Part shown: piece after piece, positions 1 through 7,224 of the stretch
Numbering within the stretch: position 1 is the first letter of the stretch
How the letters are laid out: the number at the start of each line of letters is the position of its first letter
NCBI GenBank assembly: GCA_000720845.1
Contig: JODU01000001.1
Coordinates: 62,001-126,000, forward strand
Length of the DNA stretch: 64,000 nt
Source: Kitasatospora aureofaciens
GTDB lineage: Bacteria > Actinomycetota > Actinomycetes > Streptomycetales > Streptomycetaceae
Reading direction: 5' to 3'
Notes under the pieces: generated by a model
Databases searched by the model: none
What the model saw: only the letters and a program-made list of their open reading frames with translations
What the model was told of the DNA's origin: nothing
Position numbers and translations under genes: made by a program

Positions 1-446
1 AGCTCGCGCGGGTTGGCGACGGCGGCGCGGATCGCGTCCTTGGTGATCTCGTGGAAGACCATCCGCTTGACCGGGATCTTCGGCTTGAGGACTTCCTGGA
101 GGTGCCAGGCGATGGCCTCGCCCTCGCGGTCCTCATCGGTGGCGAGGAAGAGTTCGTCGGAGTCCTTCAGCAGGTCCTTGAGCTTCTTGACCTGGGACTT
201 CTTGTCGGCGTTGACCACATAGATGGGCTGGAAGTCGTGTTCGACGTCCACCCCGAGGCGGCGGACCTCGCCGGTGTACTTCTCCGGTACCTCCGCCGCG
301 CCGCTGGGAAGGTCGCGAATGTGCCCGACGCTCGCCTCGACGACGTAGCCAGGGCCGAGATAGCCCTTGATCGTCTTCGCCTTGGCAGGCGACTCGACGA
401 TGACGAGTCGTCGGCCGCCCTTCGCGGTCTCGCTGGTCGGGGACAA
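1..446 (-). CDS. topA: DNA topoisomerase I, N-terminal part (runs off the window)
   Basis: Type IA topoisomerase that relaxes negatively supercoiled DNA. Only the first ~148 residues are inside the window; the rest lies beyond base 1. The visible part is the TOPRIM region: near the start it reads RRLVIVESPAKAKTIKGYLG, which contains the metal-binding glutamate, and later LATDEDREGEAIAWHL, the acidic DxDxE cluster of the TOPRIM fold. The start is TTG at 446, preceded by a GGAGAG sequence; no better in-frame start is seen. The gene reads leftward, away from the 65-residue membrane protein upstream. Identity is very secure; strand and start are well supported. Confidence 0.95.
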   Translation of the reverse strand, partial: MSPTSETAKGGRRLVIVESPAKAKTIKGYLGPGYVVEASVGHIRDLPSGAAEVPEKYTGEVRRLGVDVEHDFQPIYVVNADKKSQVKKLKDLLKDSDELFLATDEDREGEAIAWHLQEVLKPKIPVKRMVFHEITKDAIRAAVANPRE

Positions 447-717
447 CTTCGCTCTTCTCTCCGGTCGACGCTGGGGCCTGACCCAGGCAGTGCTCCCGGG
501 GTCGGGTCGTTCTGTGTTTCGATCGTGACGCTGCGGAGTGTGACGGTACCTCCCGCCCCCGTGTCAAACGGGAAAAGCCCGCAACGGCCACTCGAACGGT
601 AACCCGACGAACCCTGTTCCTGCCGCCCGGAGTGCCCACCTGCCCCGACGCGCGTATCCGGAGCGCGATCCCCCGATTACCCGGGCCGCGCTCCGCCCGG
701 GGTCCGGAACCGGCCGC

Positions 718-915
718 TCACACCTGGGTGAGGCACCAGGCCCCGAGGCCCAGCGCGACCACGGCGGCGACGGTCGCGACGGTCGCCGATGCGACCGGGC
801 TCACACCGTGCGCGACGGGCCGGCCGTGCCGCACCCGCGTCGTGGTCCACACCAGCAGACCGGCCCCGAACAGGGCGAACACCAATCCCGCGAAGATCGC
901 CGGCCCGCTCTCCAT
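718..915 (-). CDS. Small two-helix membrane protein, unknown function
   Basis: A 65-residue protein with two hydrophobic helices, roughly residues 4-22 and 44-62, joined by a short basic loop (TTRVRHGRP). No catalytic or binding motif is visible. A longer frame continues upstream to 1113, but the ATG at 915 has a purine-rich GGAG/AAAAGGGG stretch in front of it and starts exactly where membrane character begins, so I prefer it. It lies between topA and a methyltransferase and reads in the same direction as both. A small membrane protein at this position is, from memory, usual in Streptomyces. Function unknown. Confidence 0.7.
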   Translation of the reverse strand: MESGPAIFAGLVFALFGAGLLVWTTTRVRHGRPVAHGVSPVASATVATVAAVVALGLGAWCLTQV

Positions 916-1136
916 GGTCCCCGTGCCCCTTTTCTCCAACCCGCGCGTGTCCAGCCTCCGGGAGGCTGTCACGCGCGGACGGCGGGCAGGCGAACCCTGG
1001 GTGAACGGGGAGCCGACGGGACCGCCCGGTGTCGCCGGGCAGGACCGGTTCCCCGTACGCCGGGCGGCGCGGACGGCGTGGCCCGCCGCGGAAAAAGAAT
1101 TGGGTGCGCGCACCCACGCCCGGCGACCGGACCGCG

Positions 1137-2654
1137 CTACGCCGGTTCGAGGAAGCCCTGCTCCACCAGCAGCCGGATCTGCGCGGGCGTCCGGTCGCGC
1201 AGGGCCACCGGGTCCTCGCCGACCAGCTGGGCGATGGCGTCCAGGATGCGGCCCGCGCTCATGGTGCCGTCGCAGACCCCCGCGAAGCCGGCGCCGACCG
1301 TGTCGACCCGGGTGGCCCGGCGCATGCCGCGGTTCTGGCGCAGGACGACGTGCTCCGGGTCCTCGGCGCCGGGCAGCCCGACCTGCTCCTGGACGACCTC
1401 ACCGGCCAGCGCGAAGTGCGCCGCCAGCAGGGCCGCGTCGTCGTGGGAGCGCAGGTAGTCGACGCGGTCGAAGTGGGCGCGCACGGTCTCACCGAGCGGC
1501 TGCTCGACCGGGTGCGGCCACTCCTCGGCGACGACCGAGGGCTCGGCGGCCCCGGTCCGGCGCAGCGTGATCCAGCCGAAGCCGACGGCCTTGACCTTGC
1601 GTGCCTCGAACTCGTCCAGCCACGCGTCGTACCGCGCCTCGTAGTCGGCCGGGTCGCCGCGGTGGTCGCCCGCGTCCCTGAGCCACAGCTCGGCGTACTG
1701 GGTGATGTCCTGCACCTCGCGCTGCACGATCCAGGCGTCGCAGCCGCGCGGCACCCAGGAGCGCAGCCGGTCCGTCCAGTCCTCCCCCTCCACGTGCTGC
1801 CAGTTGGCGAGGAAGTGCGCGAACCCGCCCTCGTTCAGGCGCTCCCCCGTCTGCTGAACGAGCGAGCGGCACAGATCGTCCCCGCCCATCCCGCCGTCGC
1901 GGTAGGTGAGTCGGGCACCGGGCGAGATCACGAACGGCGGGTTGGAGACGATGAGGTCGTACGTCTCGTCGTCGGCGACCGGTTCGTAGAGGGAGCCCTC
2001 GCGCAGGTCGGCGGCCGGGGCTCCGGACAGGGCGAGGGTGAGCGCGGTGATGTGCAGCGCGCGCGGGTTGACGTCGGTGGCGGTCACGCGCGTGGCGTGC
2101 GCGGCGGCGTGCAGCGCCTGGATGCCGGAGCCGGTACCGAGGTCGAGGGCGGCGGAGACGGGCGTACGGACGGTGAGGCCCGCCAGGGTCGTGGAGGCGC
2201 CGCCGACGCCGAGGACGACGCCCCGGGCGTGGCGGCCGATGCCACCGGCGCCGCCGACCGCGCAGCCGAGGTCGGAGACGATGAACCAGTCCTCGCCGTC
2301 GGCCCCGCCGTACGGCCGTACGTCCACGGTGGCCGCGACCTCGTCGTCGCCCGCGCGGTCGAGCCATCCGCTCTCCAGGCAGGCGTCGACGGGCAGGACG
2401 TCCGCCACGCGCGCGCGGGGGACGGGTTGCTGGAGAAGGAACAGCCGTACGAGCAGTTCCAGCGGCGTGTCGCCGCGGGTCGCCCGGAGCGCGGGCACGG
2501 TCTCGCTGCGCGACAGCGCCGCGTACGCGGGGGCGCCGAGCAGCTCCAGCAGTCCGTCGGCGGTGAAGGACGCCCCGAGCAGGGCGTCCCGCAGCCGGGC
2601 AGTGACGTCGGGGCGGTCGGTGGAGGGCAGGGGGGACAGGCTGGCGTTACTCAC
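1137..2654 (-). CDS. Class I SAM-dependent methyltransferase of the N5-glutamine/adenine (NPPF) type
   Basis: A 505-residue cytoplasmic enzyme. The SAM-binding motif I is DLGTGSG at residues 171-177, followed by the acidic end of strand 2 (TATDVNP) and the NPPF motif at 238-241. NPPF-type catalytic motifs mark methyltransferases that modify a planar amide or exocyclic amine (PrmC/HemK, RsmC, adenine-N6 enzymes). The ~160-residue N-terminal domain and ~150-residue C-terminal domain are additional to the catalytic fold, so this is not a simple PrmC orthologue and its substrate is unknown. The start is GTG at 2654; no strong ribosome-binding site is visible. It is followed 62 bp upstream by a lipoprotein gene in the same direction. 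Confidence 0.85.
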   Translation of the reverse strand: MSNASLSPLPSTDRPDVTARLRDALLGASFTADGLLELLGAPAYAALSRSETVPALRATRGDTPLELLVRLFLLQQPVPRARVADVLPVDACLESGWLDRAGDDEVAATVDVRPYGGADGEDWFIVSDLGCAVGGAGGIGRHARGVVLGVGGASTTLAGLTVRTPVSAALDLGTGSGIQALHAAAHATRVTATDVNPRALHITALTLALSGAPAADLREGSLYEPVADDETYDLIVSNPPFVISPGARLTYRDGGMGGDDLCRSLVQQTGERLNEGGFAHFLANWQHVEGEDWTDRLRSWVPRGCDAWIVQREVQDITQYAELWLRDAGDHRGDPADYEARYDAWLDEFEARKVKAVGFGWITLRRTGAAEPSVVAEEWPHPVEQPLGETVRAHFDRVDYLRSHDDAALLAAHFALAGEVVQEQVGLPGAEDPEHVVLRQNRGMRRATRVDTVGAGFAGVCDGTMSAGRILDAIAQLVGEDPVALRDRTPAQIRLLVEQGFLEPA

Positions 2655-2716
2655 ACCCCCATTGTGGCCCGGCGGTCACCACCCCGCCCCGCGTCCGCGC
2701 GGGGACGCCGGCCCCG

Positions 2717-3289
2717 TCAGCCCTCGGCGGCCGACGGCGTCACCGAGGCCGACTTGCAGCTGGACTGCTTGGCCATCGCCTTGCCGACGTCGCCCTCCTC
2801 CAGGGTCTTCAGCGCGTTGCTGCCGCTCTTGCTGAGCTTGTTCAGCTCGGTGGCGATGTCCTTGAGGCCGTCGGCGAACTTGGCCTGGTCCTTGGTGTCG
2901 AGTTCCTCCACCTGCTTGCGCAGGGAGGCGTACGACGAGGAGAGGCCGTTCAGCTCGGTGACCGCGTCCTTCTGCTTCTTCTCGCCGTCGTCGACGTCCG
3001 GGGGCCCGGCCTTCTGGACGGTGGCGCCCATCGCCTTGTAGGCGTCGGACATGTCCTGGAACGCCTTCGCGTCGGTCTTCTGGACCTCGGCGGGGGTGCT
3101 GTTGTCCGAGGTCTCCTTCTGGATCGCCGCGTTGGCCGCCTCGATCTTCTTGGCCTGCGGCTGCACGCCCTCGCAGACGTCCTTGGCCCAGGAGTCCAGC
3201 TTCTCGTTGTCGTCGCTGCTGCTGCATCCCGTCAGCGCCAGTACCAGTACCGCACCGCCGGACAGTGCGGCCGCGAGCTTCTTGTTCAC
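2717..3289 (-). CDS. Secreted lipoprotein, unknown function
   Basis: A 190-residue predicted lipoprotein. The N-terminus has two lysines, a hydrophobic core and the lipobox ALTGC, with lipidation expected at Cys22. The mature part begins with SSSDDNEK and is rich in Lys, Glu and Gln with heptad-like spacing, suggesting a mostly helical extracellular domain. Two further cysteines (in DVCEGV and QSSCKS) could form a disulphide. I chose the GTG at 3289 because GGAAGGGA lies 8 nt upstream; the frame is open further upstream, including an ATG at 3307, but that would place extra residues before the signal peptide. No known enzymatic domain is seen. Confidence 0.85.
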   Translation of the reverse strand: MNKKLAAALSGGAVLVLALTGCSSSDDNEKLDSWAKDVCEGVQPQAKKIEAANAAIQKETSDNSTPAEVQKTDAKAFQDMSDAYKAMGATVQKAGPPDVDDGEKKQKDAVTELNGLSSSYASLRKQVEELDTKDQAKFADGLKDIATELNKLSKSGSNALKTLEEGDVGKAMAKQSSCKSASVTPSAAEG

Positions 3290-3525
3290 CGGATTGGTCC
3301 CTTCCATGGCTCTCGGCCCCGGAACATACACGCCGGATGGAGGACATCGACCGGACGAACATCCGTTATGACGGTATTGAAGCCATTTGCACCAAGAGAG
3401 AGAAGGCTCACGGTGACGGGTGCGCACAGGCACGGAACGGGCGGACGACGCGTCAACACGCGCCGTCCGCCCCTCCTTTGAAGCGGGCCTCACAGGGGGC
3501 CGGACGGTGGCCCCGGGGGTGTCGG

Positions 3526-5931
3526 CTACGAAACCACCGCCGGGTCGGCCGACTTGGGCTCCTCGTCCTCGTCGTCCTCGTCACCCATGGCGATCCCGCG
3601 CCGCTTGGACACGTAGACCGCCCCCGCGATGACGGCGAACGCGACGACGGCGATCAGCACCCGTACACCGATGCTCTTGTCGGCCCCGTACGAGAACTTG
3701 ATGACCGCGGGGGCGATGATCAGCGCCACCAGGTTCATGACCTTCAGCAGCGGGTTGATCGCCGGCCCCGCGGTGTCCTTGAACGGGTCGCCGACCGTGT
3801 CGCCGATCACGGTGGCGGCGTGGGCCTCGCTGCCCTTGCCGCCGTGGTGACCGTCCTCGACGAGTTTCTTGGCGTTGTCCCAGGCACCACCGGAGTTGGC
3901 GAGGAACACCGCCATCAGCGTGCCGGCGCCGATCGCGCCCGCCAGGAACGCGCCGAGCGCACCCACGCCGAGCGTGAACCCGATGAAGACGGGCGCCAGC
4001 ACGGCGAGCAGCCCGGGCGTGGCGAGTTCCCGCAGGGCGTCCCTGGTGCAGATGTCGACGACCTTGCCGTACTCGGGTTTCTCGCTGTAGTCCATGATTC
4101 CGGGCCGTTCCCGGAACTGCCGGCGCACCTCGAAGACCACCGCGCCCGCCGACCGCGACACCGCGTTGATCGCCAGTCCCGAGAAGAGGAAGACGACCGC
4201 CGCTCCGGCGATGAGCCCGACGAGGTTGTTGGGCTGCGAAATGTCCATCATCAGGCTCATCGGCGCGCCCTCGCCGCTGAGTTTCTCGCCCACGTCCGCC
4301 GCGCCGGTGGTGATGGCGTCGCGGTACGACCCGAACAGGGCCGCCGCCGCGAGGACGGCGGTGGCGATGGCGATGCCCTTGGTGATGGCCTTGGTGGTGT
4401 TGCCGACGGCGTCCAGGTCGGTGAGCACCTGGGCGCCGGCTCCCTCGACGTCGCCGGACATCTCGGCGATGCCCTGCGCGTTGTCGGAGACCGGCCCGAA
4501 GGTGTCCATGGCGACGATCACGCCGACCGTGGTGAGCAGGCCGGTGCCGGCCAGCGCCACCGCGAACAGCGCCAGCATGATCGACGCGCCGCCGAGCAGG
4601 AAGGCCCCGTAGACGCCGAGGCCGATCAGCAGGGCGGTGTAGACGGCGGATTCGAGGCCGAGCGAGATCCCGGCGAGGACGACGGTGGCGGGCCCGGTGA
4701 GCGAGGTCTTGCCGATGTCCTTGACGGGGCGCCTGGTGGTCTCGGTGAAGTAGCCGGTGAGCTGCTGGATCAGGGCGGCGAGCACGATGCCGATCGCGAC
4801 CGCGACCAGCGCGAGGATCCGCGGGTCGCCGCTCTTGCCCGCGATCGCCGCGTCGGTGACACCGTCCAGGTCGGAATACTTTCCGGGCAGATAGACGTAG
4901 ACGGCGACCGCCACCAGCACCAGCGAGATCACCGCGGAGATGAAGAATCCCCGGTTGATCGCGCTCATGCCGCTGCGGTCGGACCGCCGGGGGGCCACCG
5001 CGAAGATGCCGATCATGGCGGTGAGCACGCCGATCGCCGGCACCAGCAGCGGGAACGCCAGCCCGGAGTCGCCGAAGGCCACCTTGCCGAGGATCAGCGC
5101 GGCCACCAGGGTGACCGCGTACGACTCGAAGAGGTCGGCCGCCATGCCCGCGCAGTCGCCGACGTTGTCGCCCACGTTGTCGGCGATGGTCGCGGCATTG
5201 CGCGGATCGTCCTCCGGAATGCCCTGCTCGACCTTTCCGACCAGGTCGGCGCCGACGTCGGCAGCCTTGGTGAAGATGCCGCCGCCGACCCGCATGAACA
5301 TCGCGATCAGCGCGGCACCGAGCCCGAAGCCCTCCAGGACCTTCGGCGCGTCGGCCGCGTACACCAGCACCACGCAGCAGGCGCCCAGCAGGCCGAGCCC
5401 CACCGTGAACATGCCGACGACGCCGCCCGTACGGAACGCGATCTTCGTCGCTTTGTGCGAGACGAGAGTGAGATCCTTTTCCGGTTCACCGGGGGCCGGT
5501 GTCGCTTCCCGCGCCGCCGCGGCGACGCGCACATTGCTGCGTACGGCGAGCCACATACCGATATAGCCGGTGGCCGCCGAGAACGCCGCGCCGATCAGAA
5601 AGAAGATCGAACGTCCGGCACGTTGATTCCAGTCGTCCGCGGGCAGCAGCATGAGCAGGAAGAACACGACGACGGCGAATACGCCGAGCGTGCGCAACTG
5701 CCGGGCCAGATAGGCGTTCGCGCCTTCCTGGACGGCCGCCGCGATCTTCTTCATGCTGTCGGTTCCCTCGCCCGCCGCGAGCACCTGGCGCACCAGGACT
5801 CCGGCGAGCACCAGCGCGGCCAAGGCGACGACCGCGATGACCGCGACCAGGGCGCGGTTCGTGTCGGTCAGCACGGCGGCTGCGAGGTGGGAGGGATCGC
5901 CCAACTGATGAGGAGAGGAAAGCTCCGCCAT
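3526..5931 (-). CDS. hppA: Membrane-bound proton-translocating pyrophosphatase (K+-independent)
   Basis: An 801-residue integral membrane enzyme that couples pyrophosphate hydrolysis to proton export. The signature catalytic loop DVGADLVGKVE is at residues 225-235 and the Mg-PPi-binding block around DNVGDNVGD at 251-259. GNTTKAITKG carries Lys514 and Thr517 where K+-dependent enzymes have Ala and Gly/Ala, so by family rules this is a K+-independent proton pump. About 16 membrane helices are expected; the last residues are an acidic cytoplasmic tail (DEDDEDEE). The start is ATG 5931, preceded by a GAGGA-type site. The 325-bp leader region holds a palindrome and direct repeats that may regulate it. 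Confidence 0.96.
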   Translation of the reverse strand: MAELSSPHQLGDPSHLAAAVLTDTNRALVAVIAVVALAALVLAGVLVRQVLAAGEGTDSMKKIAAAVQEGANAYLARQLRTLGVFAVVVFFLLMLLPADDWNQRAGRSIFFLIGAAFSAATGYIGMWLAVRSNVRVAAAAREATPAPGEPEKDLTLVSHKATKIAFRTGGVVGMFTVGLGLLGACCVVLVYAADAPKVLEGFGLGAALIAMFMRVGGGIFTKAADVGADLVGKVEQGIPEDDPRNAATIADNVGDNVGDCAGMAADLFESYAVTLVAALILGKVAFGDSGLAFPLLVPAIGVLTAMIGIFAVAPRRSDRSGMSAINRGFFISAVISLVLVAVAVYVYLPGKYSDLDGVTDAAIAGKSGDPRILALVAVAIGIVLAALIQQLTGYFTETTRRPVKDIGKTSLTGPATVVLAGISLGLESAVYTALLIGLGVYGAFLLGGASIMLALFAVALAGTGLLTTVGVIVAMDTFGPVSDNAQGIAEMSGDVEGAGAQVLTDLDAVGNTTKAITKGIAIATAVLAAAALFGSYRDAITTGAADVGEKLSGEGAPMSLMMDISQPNNLVGLIAGAAVVFLFSGLAINAVSRSAGAVVFEVRRQFRERPGIMDYSEKPEYGKVVDICTRDALRELATPGLLAVLAPVFIGFTLGVGALGAFLAGAIGAGTLMAVFLANSGGAWDNAKKLVEDGHHGGKGSEAHAATVIGDTVGDPFKDTAGPAINPLLKVMNLVALIIAPAVIKFSYGADKSIGVRVLIAVVAFAVIAGAVYVSKRRGIAMGDEDDEDEEPKSADPAVVS

Positions 5932-6064
5932 TCGTCCTCCTTGACGCTTGGGCTGAGCTCAAGATGTGGACGGGATTGTAGGTACCGGAACCTGATCAAA
6001 ACAGTGCACGACAAATGGAATTGACCTGTCAACCGCAAGGGGCGGGGAAGTAGTAATGCCCCTT

Positions 6065-6123
6065 CGGCATTAATGCCGTGATCCGTTCGGCGATCTGCTC
6101 GTGAACTGCTTGGTGATCCGTTC
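6065..6123. promoter_or_regulatory. Palindrome plus 35-bp-spaced direct repeats upstream of hppA
   Basis: Perfect palindrome CGGCATT/AATGCCG at 6065-6078, immediately followed by GTGATCCGTTC, which recurs at 6113-6123. The elements lie 134-192 bp upstream of the hppA start codon. Their symmetry suggests protein binding, but no regulator is identified. Confidence 0.35.
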
Positions 6124-6201
6124 ATTGATCAATTCTTGTGCGATTGATCGTGAATGAATTCACTTGACGCCCGCACGAGCCCAATGTAGGTCCGCACATG
6201 A

Positions 6202-6230
6202 CGAAGGACCCCACCAGGTGGGGCCCTTCG
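6202..6230 (-). terminator. Terminator hairpin of the bldG operon
   Basis: CGAAGGACCCCACC and GGTGGGGCCCTTCG pair over 14 bp with one G-T-type mismatch and almost no loop. It sits 27 bp beyond the stop codon of the anti-sigma-like gene, as expected for the end of the leftward bldG transcript. Confidence 0.65.
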
Positions 6231-6256
6231 GGTGACACGGGGTGGTACGGCGGGAG

Positions 6257-6688
6257 TCAGACCGGCGGCAGCACCGCCGGCGCGGTCGGCCAGGTCATGC
6301 GGATCAGCCCGCCGCCCTCGCCGGCCGTGACCTCCACGTCGTCGACGAGTCCGCTGATGACCGCGAGGCCCATCTGGTCCTCCTCGGCCTCCAGCTCGTC
6401 GGCGGCGTCCCCCGAGGTCTTCATCCCGGGGACCGCGTGCGGCGCCTCGTCGCCGACCTCGATGGAGAACTGCTTCTCCTCCTCGATCAGCGCCACCTTG
6501 ACCGGCGCCGTGATGCCGACGTGCTGATGCAGGCCCACGGCGCGGGTACAAGCCTCTCCGACGGCGAGCCGGACCTCGTCGAGGACGGCCTCGTCCACTC
6601 CGGCCCTGCGCGCCACCGCGGCCGCCACCAGACGGGCGGTGCGGACGTGCTCGGGCAGCGCGCTGAAGCGGAGTTCGACGGTGGCCAT
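6257..6688 (-). CDS. Anti-sigma factor-like GHKL ATPase paired with BldG
   Basis: A 143-residue protein of the RsbW/SpoIIAB histidine-kinase-like ATPase family, downstream of bldG in the same direction. Recognisable parts are the N-box helix (EVRLAVGEACTRAV), a G1-like segment (IEVGDEAP) and a G2-like segment (MGLAVISGLVDDVEV). The N-box normally reads SEACTNA; here the Mg-ATP-binding Asn is Arg and the Ser is Gly, and the G1 box lacks the usual DxGxG spacing. ATP binding or kinase activity may therefore be reduced or lost. By analogy it would bind BldG and/or a sigma factor. ATG 6688 has GAGGGGG upstream. The stop precedes a strong terminator hairpin. Confidence 0.85.
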   Translation of the reverse strand: MATVELRFSALPEHVRTARLVAAAVARRAGVDEAVLDEVRLAVGEACTRAVGLHQHVGITAPVKVALIEEEKQFSIEVGDEAPHAVPGMKTSGDAADELEAEEDQMGLAVISGLVDDVEVTAGEGGGLIRMTWPTAPAVLPPV

Positions 6689-6800
6689 GCATCCCCCTCG
6701 GAACTACGGGCGTGCTTTCGAGGGTCCGGGCCGCCGACAGCCCGGACCCCCCTCGTTCTGCTTGCTGTCCCGGGCCCCCTCAGAGGCCCGGGACCGGTCG

Positions 6801-7142
6801 TCAGTCGGTGGCCGCCACCGCTTCCTCGACCGAGGTGTGAATGGGGAACACCTTGGTGAGGCCGGTGATACGGAAGATCTTGAGAATGCGCTCCTGGTTG
6901 CAGACCAGCCGCAGCGAGCCCTCATGGGCACGCACCCGCTTCAGTCCACCCACCAGTACGCCGAGCCCTGTGGAGTCGAGGAAGTCCACGCCCTCCATGT
7001 CGACGACGAGGTGGAAACTCCCGTCGTTCACGAGCTCGACCAGCTGCTCACGCAGCTTGGGCGCGGTGTATACGTCAATTTCGCCACCGACCTCGACGAC
7101 CGTACGATCGCCGACGGTACGGGTCGACAGGGACAGGTCCAC
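6801..7142 (-). CDS. bldG: Anti-anti-sigma factor BldG
   Basis: A 113-residue STAS-domain protein needed for aerial growth and antibiotic production in Streptomyces. The phosphorylatable serine is Ser57 in DFLDSTGLG, the position known to be phosphorylated in BldG. Length and sequence match the family exactly. It is followed 112 bp downstream by a partner anti-sigma-like gene (start 6688); BldG antagonists of this type are controlled by partner switching, with the unphosphorylated form titrating the anti-sigma factor. It is divergent from the helicase gene starting at 7225, leaving only an 82-bp shared upstream region. The ATG is at 7142. Confidence 0.97.
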
Positions 7143-7224
7143 GGATCCTCCAGCACCTTGCTATCGAGCGGTCGTCCCTCGGGACACCTCGGCTTGAAGC
7201 CCCCAGGACGGTTCGCCAGCCGCG

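Larger units (their letters stand above)
5932..6256. other. Intergenic region upstream of hppA, with repeats
   Basis: A 325-bp gap between the hppA start and the end of the bldG operon. It is more A+T-rich than its surroundings. It holds a perfect 14-bp palindrome (CGGCATTAATGCCG, 6065-6078), a direct repeat GTGATCCGTTC at 6078-6088 and 6113-6123 (35 bp apart), and several TGATC motifs. The bldG-operon terminator hairpin lies near its right end. I see no coding potential. Confidence 0.6.

Noticed and set aside
1029..3041. A 670-codon rightward frame antisense to the methyltransferase and lipoprotein genes
   Set aside because: It arises from the G+C third-position bias of the true leftward genes; it lacks domains and a ribosome-binding site, and it reads as low-complexity Arg/Gly/Ala/Val.
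3265..6024. A 919-codon frame antisense to the pyrophosphatase
   Set aside because: The opposite strand encodes a full-length enzyme with all catalytic motifs; this frame is composed of His/Asp/Arg-rich shadow sequence.
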